A stretch of 41,960 nucleotides of DNA from Ignisphaera sp. (GCA_020833345.1 JAJHQM010000006.1:1-41960), one strand, 5' to 3'. Shown: positions 19,690 through 31,391, counted from the stretch's first letter. The notes: generated by a model from the sequence alone, not told the origin. Translations and numbers: made by a program.

Positions 19690-22542
19690 TCAAGTTATTT
19701 TAGAGCTTCCTGCAATGTCTTCCCATGAGATGTTCAATGCTGTAAAGAGTTGTTCTAGTGAAGTTCTCATAGCTTCTAAGTATTTCTGAACATCTATTTC
19801 TGTTATCTTAGCTAGCTGTACGGGCTTTACACCTTCCTTGGACTTCACCTTAATGTATGCAACAACATCGCCTGCTGCCATTTGCATACCATATCTCTGC
19901 AACATTAATGCAGCCTTAACATGCTGAGGTGTACTCTTTTTGTACTCCGATAAAGATTTTGAAAGTGTTGTTTGAAATGCAACCTCATCTAATGTGAGAA
20001 GCCTATGCTTTAGTAAGAGATAGTGCTTTTCAAGCTCATTTCTTATCCTGCTTATAACCTTAAAAGCGTCCTCAGGTTCTTCTATTGTTGAAAGCTCTTT
20101 AAGTATGTATGCAAAAAGTTTCTTTATAAATTCAGGTGTGTTTCTCTTCTTACCAACCATACCCTTAACGTCTATTTCACCATTGGGTAACACGCCTACA
20201 TAATTCTTCTTTAGTGCAGGAAATGCCACAAATTTGTATGTCTTATCAACTTCTAGCTCAAGACCAAATGCTTCCTCAACCCATTTCCTCAATTCATTTA
20301 ATTTCTCCTCATCGGGATTCCACACAAATAACGAGTCTGTATCACCATATAGAACATGTAAACCTAACTCCAGGGCTTTATCCTTGGTAGCAGTTATTAC
20401 CTTTCTTCCAAGGGCAGTAACACTTTCTGCTACTGATGGAGCGTAGAATGAGAAGTTCTCAGCGCCAAACACTCCATAAGCTGCATTAATGAAGACCTTC
20501 ATAGCCCTCTGAACAACATCATACCAACTCCTTATGCTCTCATCAAGACTCTTATCCTTTGCCTTCTTCTTATACAACCTAACTCTGAAGTCCCTAAGTA
20601 ACCCAACAATAGTCGATGTTATACCAGGTCTATCAAGACACACTTGGTGTATTATTCTATTTTGTTCGTCAATAACGTTCTCTACTTTGTTACAGTTACC
20701 GGGCTCGGGATCAATGGTTTCATAACTAAGATTCCACTTCTTCATTATTGACGGATATAGTGAGGCGAAGTCTAATACAGTTACATTAAAGAATATTCCT
20801 TGTGGAGGCTCCATGACTATAGCTCCAGCGTATTTCTTCCCCTTTATTATAGCCTCTGTTACCTTCTTGCTCTTTAAACGAAGTATATCGTCTCTTCTAG
20901 GAATGAGGTATCCTCTCCTTCTATGCTCCCAGTAAAACAAATTCTTTATCCAAACAGAAACCGTAGAGCGTATTAAATCCTCAAGACCAAGCTTACTAAT
21001 ACGCATTAGCAATAGCATGAGCTTCCATACCAATTCATTTGAAAAAAGTGTTAATTCAAGAGTTATTTGAGCATCTCTCAAATTGTACTTAATAAGCTCT
21101 TCTAAACTTGTTTTGCTCAAATCTGTATCAAGCTGTACTTTGCCAATGCCGAGCAATGCTTGAGCAATTGCGTCTAAATTCGTTTCCTTATATTTAGATT
21201 CAAAAGCGTAGACTTGAATTGCTTTATTACTGAAGAACTTATATAAATCTATGTGTAGTGAATTTCTAAACTTCACCTCATACTCAACTCTATTGCCTTT
21301 AATAACCTTCCTAACCTCTATACCTAACAACTCTTTATCAATACCTAGTTTCAATGCTCTACCAAAGAGGTATCTAAAGTCAAAATTATCACCATTGAAC
21401 GATATGATTATGGGATATTGTTGTATTAAGTGCATAAAGTCTAGTATCATGCTTCTCTCATTATCATATATCTCAATTTCAGTGTCTTCCGCAGAGATCT
21501 TCTTATCTACCTTCAAACCCTCTCTATTTAGTACAAAGACTTTCTTCATTCCATCATTTGTAGCAATAGCTATGGCCATTATAGGATATTCTGCTGCCTC
21601 AGGTGATGGAACCCTTCCTTCAAACGGTGTGTAAACCTCTATATCAACAGCTACTCTCTTTGGAGAGAAACCTTTCGCTTCAAATAGTTTAGCGAAGTGC
21701 AACGCTATATCTATGTATTCCTTGGACTTCAGTTCCAGGCTTTTAGTCATATCCTCTAATAGTTTTTTCTCATCTATCCCAGCTTCTTCTACAAAGTTAG
21801 GCCCTGCTGTACTATAAGGTATGCCAGGTATGAGCCTGTTGTCGTAAATGTAGTTTATATGGTATCTTATGTCAGCTTCCCAAGCCTTAGCAACCTTGCT
21901 TCTCAGGTACCTTACAGCAAGAGGATCCTTTGTAACAATTTTTGTAAGGATTCTCTTAGTGTTGTAAAGCGTATCAAATTTTTCGACAAGTTCAACATGA
22001 TCAAAAGAGGTGTGTCCAATTATTTTCTTTATTACATTATCGCTTTGATTGCTAAACTTTTCAATAGGTATGTCAGTTAAGAAGTAGGGCTTATGACCAG
22101 TTCTATCATACAGAAAGAGAAGTTCGTGAGATTTTGGATCATAGAATATTAGTACTGCTTTCTTAGCGTCACCATCGTAATCCACTTGTAATAAATATGC
22201 TGAGTTAATGCTTTCCACAACACTTCTCTTTATGAGAAAAGGCTTTGCCATGGCATTGAGGTTCGTATTTGCTGGGACTAAGACCTTAATTATGGCGGTG
22301 TTTAGAACTTTGTATTCTACCTCTTTCACATCCTCACCAATAGCTTTAGCTATAGTTTGTGTAGAACCCTGTATGCGATCTGCTGATTCTCTTTGTTTAG
22401 ATGCCTCTACTACCTGAGCCTCCTTCACTTCATTGGATTGCTCAGATGCTTTAGAAGTTTCTAGAGTGCTTGCACTCTTTGACGTTGAGCTTTCACGCTT
22501 CATGAACTCTAGCAATGACTTGTTCTTGCTACTCTTCTTCAT
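19690..22542 (-). CDS. Family B DNA polymerase, PolB1 (Dpo1)-like
   Basis: Exo motifs DIEVYT, FNGDNFDFRYL, YNLRDA; Pol motifs DFASLYPSI, KVFINAAYGVFG, YGDTDS; closely resembles crenarchaeal PolB1 around VVQRAMKVFINA...AESVTALGR. Confidence 0.95.
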   Translation of the reverse strand: MKKSSKNKSLLEFMKRESSTSKSASTLETSKASEQSNEVKEAQVVEASKQRESADRIQGSTQTIAKAIGEDVKEVEYKVLNTAIIKVLVPANTNLNAMAKPFLIKRSVVESINSAYLLQVDYDGDAKKAVLIFYDPKSHELLFLYDRTGHKPYFLTDIPIEKFSNQSDNVIKKIIGHTSFDHVELVEKFDTLYNTKRILTKIVTKDPLAVRYLRSKVAKAWEADIRYHINYIYDNRLIPGIPYSTAGPNFVEEAGIDEKKLLEDMTKSLELKSKEYIDIALHFAKLFEAKGFSPKRVAVDIEVYTPFEGRVPSPEAAEYPIMAIAIATNDGMKKVFVLNREGLKVDKKISAEDTEIEIYDNERSMILDFMHLIQQYPIIISFNGDNFDFRYLFGRALKLGIDKELLGIEVRKVIKGNRVEYEVKFRNSLHIDLYKFFSNKAIQVYAFESKYKETNLDAIAQALLGIGKVQLDTDLSKTSLEELIKYNLRDAQITLELTLFSNELVWKLMLLLMRISKLGLEDLIRSTVSVWIKNLFYWEHRRRGYLIPRRDDILRLKSKKVTEAIIKGKKYAGAIVMEPPQGIFFNVTVLDFASLYPSIMKKWNLSYETIDPEPGNCNKVENVIDEQNRIIHQVCLDRPGITSTIVGLLRDFRVRLYKKKAKDKSLDESIRSWYDVVQRAMKVFINAAYGVFGAENFSFYAPSVAESVTALGRKVITATKDKALELGLHVLYGDTDSLFVWNPDEEKLNELRKWVEEAFGLELEVDKTYKFVAFPALKKNYVGVLPNGEIDVKGMVGKKRNTPEFIKKLFAYILKELSTIEEPEDAFKVISRIRNELEKHYLLLKHRLLTLDEVAFQTTLSKSLSEYKKSTPQHVKAALMLQRYGMQMAAGDVVAYIKVKSKEGVKPVQLAKITEIDVQKYLEAMRTSLEQLFTALNISWEDIAGSSKIT

Positions 22543-22706
22543 TATAATACCCTTTATTGGTCATGAGATTAGCAAAGCACACAACATCTCTATTTTAAGT
22601 ACTATTCCATAATTAATTTATAAGTGTAGCTAGTCTAAAAAAGAATTAATTCAAAAACTATTCTTAGTTGAATTAACTGCATTAAAGTAGGCTTTAACAT
22701 GTATAT

Positions 22707-23468
22707 CTACCTCCATGGAAAAACGCCTACGAGTACTTCATATTCCATCTTCTTCTTATCGTACTCATCGCGTTTCATTACCGGCTTTGCTGGTACTCCA
22801 GCGACAACGGCATAAGGCTCAACACTTCTTGTTACAACAGATCCTGCTGCTATTACTGACCCCTTTCCTATTTTAATACCAGCAATTATTGTGCTGTTTG
22901 CACCTATTATTACATCATCTTCCACTACTGTTTCTACAATTCTTCTACTAGGCGGATACCTGTCATTAGTAAATACAACTCTAGGCGCTATAAATACTCT
23001 GGAACCTATTAACACTTTTGGTGGTATGTAAACAGCTGACTGTATTACTGTGTCATTTCCTATAGTTACATAACCATCTAGTATAGTGTAGGAACCTATC
23101 TTACACCTATTACCTATATTTACATTCTCTCTAATGAGCACATTATGACCCGTCTCACATCCATTGCCAATTGAGACTCCTTCATAAATTACCGTTCCGC
23201 GCCTAATGATACAGTTATCCCCAATAGAGCTCCCGCTACTCACTTTATCTAGCATTAAATGAAGTTCTATGCCTTCTTTCGCAACTCCTATATCTTCTAG
23301 CCTTTCCATTAACTTCACTATTTTATCTCTAGTGGGATAGCCTATCGTAACACTATCATCTATGTAAGATCTTGTACCTATCTTAGTAAGCCCATATATA
23401 CTCACATTATTACCAATAAGAACGCGCGGGCTCAGTACTACTCTTGAACCTATATACTGTTGCATCAT
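22707..23468 (-). CDS. Left-handed beta-helix (hexapeptide-repeat) acyl/acetyltransferase (ORF track begins at TTG 23486)
   Basis: Repeated [IV]GxxxxI hexapeptides; VIAAGSVVTRSVEPYAVVAGVPAKPV. Confidence 0.9.
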   Translation of the reverse strand: MMQQYIGSRVVLSPRVLIGNNVSIYGLTKIGTRSYIDDSVTIGYPTRDKIVKLMERLEDIGVAKEGIELHLMLDKVSSGSSIGDNCIIRRGTVIYEGVSIGNGCETGHNVLIRENVNIGNRCKIGSYTILDGYVTIGNDTVIQSAVYIPPKVLIGSRVFIAPRVVFTNDRYPPSRRIVETVVEDDVIIGANSTIIAGIKIGKGSVIAAGSVVTRSVEPYAVVAGVPAKPVMKRDEYDKKKMEYEVLVGVFPWR

Positions 23469-23567
23469 ACTCGCCTTGGCACACAATTGCTTAACTCAAA
23501 ACAACACAATAATATAAAAAACTTTATACTTTGGATAAATAATATTAAAAGCGAGGTGCTTACAGTC

Positions 23568-26423
23568 ATGCCAACAACAGTAAATAAGTATGTGTATCAA
23601 TTCGAAGAAGCTGATGAAAAGAATAAGAAACTGTTTGGAGGTAAAGGAGTAAGCTTAATACAGATGTCAAAGCTTGGGCTACCAGTACCACCAGGATTTA
23701 TAATAACTACAGATGCGTGTGTAGAGTTTTATACACCTAGAAAAGCTGAAATAGAAGAGCTTGAAACCGAGCTCTCAAAAAATCCCCCACCTGAAGTGAG
23801 GGACAAGGTAATTGAAAGAATCTGGAGTATTATAAACTCATTACAGCTACCTCCAGGGCTTTGGGAACAAGTAGTGGAACACATGAAAGTGCTTGAGCAG
23901 AAAAGTGGTAAGAGGTTTGGTAATCCGGAAAACCCACTGCTAGTTTCAGTGCGCAGCGGAGCTCCAATTTCAATGCCCGGCATGATGGACACAGTGCTAA
24001 ATCTTGGTCTTAATGACGATGTAGTTAGAGGGCTTGCAAAGCTTTCTGGTAATGAATGGTTTGCTTATGACGCATATAGGAGATTTATAAACATGTTTGG
24101 AAGAATTGTTCTAGGTATTGATGAAAGACACTTCAATGCGGTCTTTGAGGAGCTCAACGAGAGGTTCAAGAGGGAAGCTGAAGAGAAGTTTGTTGATGAG
24201 CTCAAGATTATCAGAGAGAAAATACCAATTTACATACCCAGATTAGATGCCCAACCACCAAGAGAACTTGCACCAAGGCTTTGGCAAAGGTCTGTAGAAT
24301 ACTTGAAGGAGCTTGTAGAGAAGTATAAAGATGTTATCAGGAAGTACTGGGGGGAGTTTCCACAAGATCCGTGGAAGCAATTAGAACTTGCAATTAAGGC
24401 TGTATTCAGGTCCTGGATGAATCCGAGAGCCATATTCTATAGGATAATGAATAAGATAACACCAGAAATGGCTCACTGCACTGCCGTAAATATAGTTACA
24501 ATGGTCTTTGGTAACATGGGTTGGGATAGTGGAACAGGCGTTGTATTTAGTAGAGATGTTGCAACAGGTGAAGATGTACTCTATGGGGAGTTCCTGCCAA
24601 ATGCTCAAGGAGAAGATGTTGTTGCTGGTGTGAGAACCCCCTACTCTGTAGCAGAACTTAAGAAAATATCACCAGAACTCTATGACCAGCTTTACAAAGC
24701 ATCAAAACTACTAGAGAAAGTCAATAAGGACGTGCAAGACATAGAGTTTACTGTTGAGAGAAGCAAGCTATACTTCCTGCAGTGCAGAGATGCCAAAATG
24801 ACCCCACTAGCAAGAGTTAAGACAGCTGTTGACATGGCTAAAGAAGGAATTTTATCAAAGGAAGAAGCTATACTAAAAGTGTCGCCGGAGCACGTCATAC
24901 AACTGCTATATCCAAGAATAGACCCTAAGGCCAAAGTAACACCAATAGCCAAAGGCTTACCGGCATCACCAGGTGCAGTTAGTGGTCAAGTAGTGTTTCA
25001 CCCTGATGATGCTGTAAGGTGGGCTAAGGAAGGTAAGAAGGTTGTGCTAGTGAGAACAGAGACAAAACCTGATGATGTTCACGGATTCTATGCTGCCGTA
25101 GGTATTTTAACAAGTAGAGGTGGTATGACAAGCCATGCAGCTGTTGTTGCAAGAGCTATTGGAAAAACTGCTGTAGTAGGCGCTGAAACCATTGAGGTGC
25201 ATGAAGAAGAAAAATACTTTAGAATAGGCAACCTTATTGTCAAAGAGGGGGACTGGATTACAATAGATGGCAATACTGGTAATGTTTACCTAGGTGTTGT
25301 CCCAACAGTAGAGGCGGGTCTTATACCAGAGCTCGCAGAGCTTTTAGAGTGGGCTGATAAAGTCAGGAGACTTGGTGTTAGAGCTAATGCTGATGTTCCT
25401 GCAGATGCTGAAATTGCTTTAAAGTTTGGTGCTGAGGGTATAGGGCTACTAAGAATAGAGAGAATGTTTAGAAAGCCTGAGAGATTAGAGTTATTACGTA
25501 AGGTTATTTTAGCCGAAAGCAGTGAAGATAGAGTCAAGTACCTTAAGCCGCTAGCAAAAATGATTAAGGAAGACTTTAAGGAGATATTTAAGATAATGAA
25601 TGGTAAACCTGTAATTGTAAGACTCATAGATCCACCACTTCACGAGTTCTTACCGAAACCAGAAGAGATTTTGAGAGAAATATACGAATTGAAGATGAGA
25701 GGATCTGATGAAAAGGTAATTAAAGAGAAGGAGTGGCTGTATAAGAGAGTGCTGGCACTGCAAGAGGCCAACCCAATGCTTGGACACAGAGGTGTAAGAG
25801 TGGGTATAACATATCCTGAATTCTACTACTACTTATCCACAGCCATACTTGAAGCAGCTGCAGAACTCAGGAAGGAGGGCTACAATCCTGTAATTGAAAT
25901 AATGATACCACAGGTAGCTGATGTTAATGAGATTAGGTATGCAAAGCAGAAGGCTATACTACCAGCTTTAGAAGACGTGAAGAAGAGGTATGGTATAGAG
26001 TTAGACATTAAAATAGGTACTATGGTTGAAACTGTAAGAGCATGCCTTACTATGGATGAAATAGCAAAGGAGGTAGACTTCATAAGCTTTGGAACAAATG
26101 ACTTAACACAAGCAACCTTTAGTTTCAGTAGAGATGATGCTGAAAATAAGTTCTTACCACTATACCTACAAGAAAAAATCATACCAGTTAATCCATTTGA
26201 AACCCTCGATATTAAAGGTGTTGGAAAGCTAATTGAAATGGCTGTTAGAATGGCTAAGAGTAACAATCCAAAAATAGAAATAGGGATTTGCGGAGAGCAT
26301 GGTGGTGACCCAACATCAATAATGTTCCTCCATAAGGTAGGACTTGACTATGTTAGTGCATCACCCTTTAGAGTGCCTGTAGCAAGGCTTGCTGCAGCTC
26401 AAGCTGCACTAAAGCAAGAGTAA
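23568..26423 (+). CDS. ppdK: Pyruvate, phosphate dikinase (start at ATG 23568, MPTTVNKY)
   Basis: FGGKGVSLIQMSKLGLPVPPGF, SVRSGAPISMPGMMDTVLNLG, catalytic GGMTSHAAVVARAIG, C-terminal FGTNDLTQATFSFSRDDAE. Confidence 0.95.
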   Translation: MPTTVNKYVYQFEEADEKNKKLFGGKGVSLIQMSKLGLPVPPGFIITTDACVEFYTPRKAEIEELETELSKNPPPEVRDKVIERIWSIINSLQLPPGLWEQVVEHMKVLEQKSGKRFGNPENPLLVSVRSGAPISMPGMMDTVLNLGLNDDVVRGLAKLSGNEWFAYDAYRRFINMFGRIVLGIDERHFNAVFEELNERFKREAEEKFVDELKIIREKIPIYIPRLDAQPPRELAPRLWQRSVEYLKELVEKYKDVIRKYWGEFPQDPWKQLELAIKAVFRSWMNPRAIFYRIMNKITPEMAHCTAVNIVTMVFGNMGWDSGTGVVFSRDVATGEDVLYGEFLPNAQGEDVVAGVRTPYSVAELKKISPELYDQLYKASKLLEKVNKDVQDIEFTVERSKLYFLQCRDAKMTPLARVKTAVDMAKEGILSKEEAILKVSPEHVIQLLYPRIDPKAKVTPIAKGLPASPGAVSGQVVFHPDDAVRWAKEGKKVVLVRTETKPDDVHGFYAAVGILTSRGGMTSHAAVVARAIGKTAVVGAETIEVHEEEKYFRIGNLIVKEGDWITIDGNTGNVYLGVVPTVEAGLIPELAELLEWADKVRRLGVRANADVPADAEIALKFGAEGIGLLRIERMFRKPERLELLRKVILAESSEDRVKYLKPLAKMIKEDFKEIFKIMNGKPVIVRLIDPPLHEFLPKPEEILREIYELKMRGSDEKVIKEKEWLYKRVLALQEANPMLGHRGVRVGITYPEFYYYLSTAILEAAAELRKEGYNPVIEIMIPQVADVNEIRYAKQKAILPALEDVKKRYGIELDIKIGTMVETVRACLTMDEIAKEVDFISFGTNDLTQATFSFSRDDAENKFLPLYLQEKIIPVNPFETLDIKGVGKLIEMAVRMAKSNNPKIEIGICGEHGGDPTSIMFLHKVGLDYVSASPFRVPVARLAAAQAALKQE

Positions 26424-26545
26424 TTACTTAGTACGGATTGTATAGTGCTACCTTCATCTACGTTTATTCAAAGTAACACTAGTAAGCTTTTTTATTTTGC
26501 TTTCCACAATACCTTACTGTATTTTAGTGAGAAGGTTTTATAGCT

Positions 26546-28756
26546 ATGTCAAAAAATGAAGTGATGTTAAGAGTTGAATCTGCTAAGCAACGCGATGTCG
26601 GCAAGAAAATCGCTAGAATTCCTAGGAAAACTTTTAAGGAACTAGGGATTGAGATTGGAGACTACATAGAAATTAGAAGTAATAAGGGTGTTACTGTTGC
26701 TCAGGCATGGCCTGCGTACCCTGAGGATGAAGGTTACGAGATTATAAGGATGGATGGATTTATGAGAGAGACTCTTGGTGTTAGTGTTGGAGATATTGTT
26801 GCTGTGAAAAAGGCTTACGCAGTTCCAGCACAAAGAGTCATTCTTGCGGCCGAAGAAACTGAATTTCTTGGAGCAGACTATGACCCAAGGTATAAAGAGT
26901 ACTTCACCAGGAACTTATCCCAATATCTAAAGAGAGAACTTCTGCAAAAACCCCTAGTTAGAGGAGACGTTGTTGTTCTTTCATATTTTGGTTACTTCGG
27001 AAATCCAATTAGACTAAGAGTCATCTCCACTACACCGGCACAAATAGTTTACGTAACTGAGACTACAGAAATTGCTGTGAGGCTAGAGCCTATCAGAGGT
27101 GCTCCTGCAGGTGTTCCAAGAGTCACTTGGGAGGATATAGGGGATCTAGAGGAGGTTAAAGAAAAAATTAGAGAGATAGTAGAGCTACCGTTGAAGCACC
27201 CAGAATTGTTTGAAAGGCTTGGTATAGAGCCACCAAAGGGGATACTACTCTATGGACCGCCAGGCTGCGGAAAAACACTACTAGCAAAGGCGCTAGCTAA
27301 TGAGACTGGAGCTTACTTTATAGCAATCAACGGCCCTGAAATAATGTCTAAGTACTATGGTGAATCAGAACAAAAGCTTAGGCAAATTTTTGAGGATGCG
27401 AGAAAGAATGCTCCAGCAATAATATTTATTGATGAGATTGATGCAATAGCTCCTAAGAGAGAGGAAGTAGTTGGTGAAGTTGAAAAGCGCGTAGTAGCGC
27501 AGCTTCTAGCATTAATGGATGGGTTAGAGGAGCGGGGTAAGGTTATAGTCATAGGAGCTACAAACAGACCCGATGCAATTGACCCTGCATTAAGGAGACC
27601 TGGAAGATTTGATAGAGAAATAGAAGTACCACCACCAGATAAGAAAGCGCGAAGAGAAATTCTAGCAGTTCACACGCGAAATGTGCCTCTAGCTGAGGAT
27701 ATTGATTTGGATAAGCTGGCTGAGATAACATATGGCTATACAGGTGCAGACCTTGCTGCATTGGTAAAGGAGGCTGCAATGAATGCTCTCAGAAGATTCT
27801 TAAAGGAGCATGCAATAGACCTTGATAAGCCAATACCTTCAGAACTTTTGCAGAAGCTAAAGGTGACAATGGCTGATTTCTATAAGGCTATGAGAAATGT
27901 TGCACCCTCACTGATGAGGGAAGTGCTCATAGAGGTACCGGAGATTCATTGGGATGATATAGGGGGCCTGGATCTTGTTAAGCAACAGCTAAGAGAAGCT
28001 GTTGAATGGCCTATAAAGTATCCACACATATTTGAGCAAATGGGTATCAGACCGCCAAAGGGAATACTACTCTATGGACCGCCAGGCTGCGGAAAAACAC
28101 TACTAGCAAAGGCAGCGGCTACTGAAAGCGGTGCTAACTTCATTGCTGTTAAGGGCCCTGAGGTACTCAGTAAGTGGGTTGGAGAGTCAGAGAAAGCTAT
28201 TAGAGAGATATTTAAAAGAGCTAGAAAAGCCGCTCCCGCGATAATTTTCTTTGATGAAATTGACGCAATAGCCCCTGTAAGGGGGCACGATGTTTCTGGT
28301 GTTACTGACAGAATAGTGAACCAGCTACTAACAGAAATGGATGGTATAGAGGCTCTCAGAGGTGTTGTTGTTATAGGGGCTACAAATAGGCCTGATTTAC
28401 TAGACCCTGCATTACTTAGACCTGGAAGATTTGATAGAATAATATATGTTCCACCACCAGACCTTAAAGCAAGGTACGAAATTCTAAAGATCCACACGAG
28501 GAAGATCCCGCTAGCTGAAGATGTAGATCTTGTTGAGCTGTCTAGAAAAACTGAGGGATATAGTGGAGCTGATTTAGAAGCGCTTGTTAGAGAAGCTGTC
28601 ATGCTGGCACTCAGAGAAGATATAAAGCCCAGGCCTATAGAATTCAAGTACTTCATCAAGGCTATGGAATATGTAAAGCCAAGCTTAACAAGAGAAAGAC
28701 TTGAGTCATATGAAAAGATTCAAGAGGAACTTGCAAAACGAATGCTCTATATGTAG
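26546..28756 (+). CDS. CDC48/VCP/p97-type double-AAA ATPase
   Basis: N-domain plus two AAA modules, each with [13 protein letters not shown] and DEIDAIAP. Confidence 0.97.
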   Translation: MSKNEVMLRVESAKQRDVGKKIARIPRKTFKELGIEIGDYIEIRSNKGVTVAQAWPAYPEDEGYEIIRMDGFMRETLGVSVGDIVAVKKAYAVPAQRVILAAEETEFLGADYDPRYKEYFTRNLSQYLKRELLQKPLVRGDVVVLSYFGYFGNPIRLRVISTTPAQIVYVTETTEIAVRLEPIRGAPAGVPRVTWEDIGDLEEVKEKIREIVELPLKHPELFERLGIEPPKGILLYGPPGCGKTLLAKALANETGAYFIAINGPEIMSKYYGESEQKLRQIFEDARKNAPAIIFIDEIDAIAPKREEVVGEVEKRVVAQLLALMDGLEERGKVIVIGATNRPDAIDPALRRPGRFDREIEVPPPDKKARREILAVHTRNVPLAEDIDLDKLAEITYGYTGADLAALVKEAAMNALRRFLKEHAIDLDKPIPSELLQKLKVTMADFYKAMRNVAPSLMREVLIEVPEIHWDDIGGLDLVKQQLREAVEWPIKYPHIFEQMGIRPPKGILLYGPPGCGKTLLAKAAATESGANFIAVKGPEVLSKWVGESEKAIREIFKRARKAAPAIIFFDEIDAIAPVRGHDVSGVTDRIVNQLLTEMDGIEALRGVVVIGATNRPDLLDPALLRPGRFDRIIYVPPPDLKARYEILKIHTRKIPLAEDVDLVELSRKTEGYSGADLEALVREAVMLALREDIKPRPIEFKYFIKAMEYVKPSLTRERLESYEKIQEELAKRMLYM

Positions 28757-28857
28757 CTATGCATTGGTAGATAATTAAAGTTAAAAGCTTGATAATGTTA
28801 CAGTACATTTACTCCTTTATAGTGTATAATATGGACTGCAACTAAAAGTATTGATCT

Positions 28858-31386
28858 ATGGTGGGACAAGGGTTTTTAACTATGTTGAAAAGAGAAGAGC
28901 TTTCAGTACTGCTTAAGGCTAAGCAGTATCGTCAATTTAGAAAAGAGTTTTTAAGTGAGCTTAGTAATGCATTGAATGGAAGGTATAGGCTTCTCCTTAT
29001 ACTAGCAGGGGATGATAGTAAAAAACAAGCTATTATGCTTTCAGATATACTCATAAATTTTTTCAAAAGATTTCTACAGGTAAAAGATTTCGCTAAGATA
29101 CTTTACATATATCATGACGAGTTTGATGATGCTAAGACTAGAGCAAGAACTGTTAAATCTATTGTAAATAAGTACACCAAGAAGAAAAAGATTGCTATTA
29201 AGATAGAATTTTCCGTGTATGAAACCTCTGAGAAATATCTTGGCACAACATATCAGGGACTAGTCATGGATTTAGTAAATAGCTTAAGACCCTTAGATGT
29301 GGGGAGACTTATAGGCATAGTTGAAGGCGGAGGTATAGTAGTTTTACTAACACCAAAATGGTCTGAATGGCATAACAGAAAAAACCTGTTTCAAATGTCT
29401 TTAGCAGTGCCTCAGCATCCAGAGCCAAGAAAAGTATTTGTAAGGTGGTTTAAAGAGATTACACTAAATTGTGATGGCGTCTTCGTATATGATGTTGATG
29501 CTGATGAAATAATTAAAATTGCCCCACCAAAATTGCAACCAATTGAGAGAACGAGCATTACGATTCCACATGAAACAGCCTTTCCTATAGAGCTTTACCG
29601 CCTTGCTTTAACACAAGACCAAGTAAAGGCAATAAAGTGCATCGAATCCCTTATAGAGCCTCCTCAAAAGCCTTACAAAAGGGCCACAGTAATATTAATA
29701 GCTGATAGAGGAAGGGGTAAGTCGTGTGCTATTGGAATAGCGCTAGCAGGTCTCATAAAGAGCCTCTTAGAGGTTAAGAATAAGTTAAGAATAGCTATTA
29801 CTGCCCCATCGCTAAGTAACGTCCAGTCACTAATGTTGTTAGCCACAAAAGCTCTTGATGTTGTACAATTGAAGTATAAAGAGTTAAAGAAAGGTGATAT
29901 GATTTACGAGATTAGAGGTGATAGGTTTAGCATAGAGTATTGGGAGCCTGCGGTAGTTCCTAAGCTAGATGTTGACATAGCTGTAGTTGATGAAGCTGCT
30001 GGAATACCTGTTCCATTACTACATAAGATTTGGATGAAATTTAAAAGAACAATTTTTGCTACAACAATACATGGTTACGAAGGCGCTGGAAGAGGTTTCT
30101 CTGTGCGATTTTTAAAGAGAATAAAAGAAGACAAAGAGACAATACTTACAATATACGAAATGGAAGAGCCTATAAGGTACTCAAGTGGAGATCCTGTTGA
30201 AAAATGGCAATTTAGAGTACTGCTACTCGATGCAGAGCCTGAAGAACTTGACGATATGGATTTAAAACTTATCGATGCAAAAGAATTTGTATACCTTAAA
30301 TTAGATCCAGAAGAGCTCTATAGATTAGATAATGAAAAGAAGCTGAGATCCCTATTTGGTATATATGTTCTTGCACACTATAGAAATGAGCCTGACGACC
30401 TTGCAATGATGGCTGACGCTCCACATCATAGCATAAGGGCTCTGGCTCTAAAGAATGACAAAATAATTGCAGCAGCTCAGCTAGCTGAAGAGGGCCCTAT
30501 CTCATCGGAATACCTACAGTCTCTATTGAGAGGAGGTAAGATTCCTGGAAACATAATTCCTGATAGACTGCTAAAGCATGGCAGACTCAATGAGATAGGA
30601 TCTGGTAGGGGATGGAGAATAGTCAGAATAGCTGTTCATCCAAGTGTGCAAGGAAGGGGCATAGGGTCGTTTCTTTTGCAAGAATTAGTAAAGGAGGCAA
30701 GTGAAAGGGGGTATGATTGGATTGGTAGTGGATTTGGAGCTACAGAAGAGTTATTAAGATTTTGGATAAGAAACGGCTTTATTCCATTACATATTTCACC
30801 TGATAGAAACCCTGTTAGTGCTGAGTATACTGTTTTAGTATTAAAACCATTGAATGATATGTGGCACAGAATTGTTGATATACTATATAGAGAATTTGTG
30901 ATAAAACTCTTGGAGAGCCTACATGATACATATAGAGACCTGGAGGTAGGTGTAGCATGGCAACTTTTAAAAGCCTATAACCTACGAGAGAGCTCTTGCA
31001 CAAAACCTGTACTTACACCAATTCAATTAGATAGATTGCTAAGCTATATCGAAGGACATATGACATATGAGTCGTGCTGCGACATAATAACAATTATTAT
31101 TAAGAGGTATTGGCAAAATAGTGATGAATGTAGAGTTTTATCACCATTTGAGGAAAAGCTTACAATACTTAAGGTTTTGCAGGGCTTGCCATGGGAAGTC
31201 TGTAGCGATATCCTTGGTAAGAGAAAAGCTGTTTTAATAGATGAGATGAGAGAAGTTGTGACTAAACTATTAGAGAGATATTTTGGTATTAGTAAGAAAA
31301 GCATTGACAGTTTTATAGGGCGTATAACTTTGGATTCTTATAAGCCTAGTAAAGTGGCTGGAGATGATGAGGAATGCAGTAGGTGA
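28858..31386 (+). CDS. tmcA: tRNA(Met) cytidine acetyltransferase
   Basis: Helicase-like Walker A ADRGRGKS, Walker B VVDEAAGIP, GNAT VHPSVQGRGIGSFLLQEL. Confidence 0.93.
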   Translation: MVGQGFLTMLKREELSVLLKAKQYRQFRKEFLSELSNALNGRYRLLLILAGDDSKKQAIMLSDILINFFKRFLQVKDFAKILYIYHDEFDDAKTRARTVKSIVNKYTKKKKIAIKIEFSVYETSEKYLGTTYQGLVMDLVNSLRPLDVGRLIGIVEGGGIVVLLTPKWSEWHNRKNLFQMSLAVPQHPEPRKVFVRWFKEITLNCDGVFVYDVDADEIIKIAPPKLQPIERTSITIPHETAFPIELYRLALTQDQVKAIKCIESLIEPPQKPYKRATVILIADRGRGKSCAIGIALAGLIKSLLEVKNKLRIAITAPSLSNVQSLMLLATKALDVVQLKYKELKKGDMIYEIRGDRFSIEYWEPAVVPKLDVDIAVVDEAAGIPVPLLHKIWMKFKRTIFATTIHGYEGAGRGFSVRFLKRIKEDKETILTIYEMEEPIRYSSGDPVEKWQFRVLLLDAEPEELDDMDLKLIDAKEFVYLKLDPEELYRLDNEKKLRSLFGIYVLAHYRNEPDDLAMMADAPHHSIRALALKNDKIIAAAQLAEEGPISSEYLQSLLRGGKIPGNIIPDRLLKHGRLNEIGSGRGWRIVRIAVHPSVQGRGIGSFLLQELVKEASERGYDWIGSGFGATEELLRFWIRNGFIPLHISPDRNPVSAEYTVLVLKPLNDMWHRIVDILYREFVIKLLESLHDTYRDLEVGVAWQLLKAYNLRESSCTKPVLTPIQLDRLLSYIEGHMTYESCCDIITIIIKRYWQNSDECRVLSPFEEKLTILKVLQGLPWEVCSDILGKRKAVLIDEMREVVTKLLERYFGISKKSIDSFIGRITLDSYKPSKVAGDDEECSR

Positions 31387-31391
31387 ATAAG

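Noticed and set aside
28072-28659. 195-aa minus-strand ORF inside cdc48
   Set aside because: Antisense shadow of the D2 AAA domain; low-complexity Ser-rich composition.
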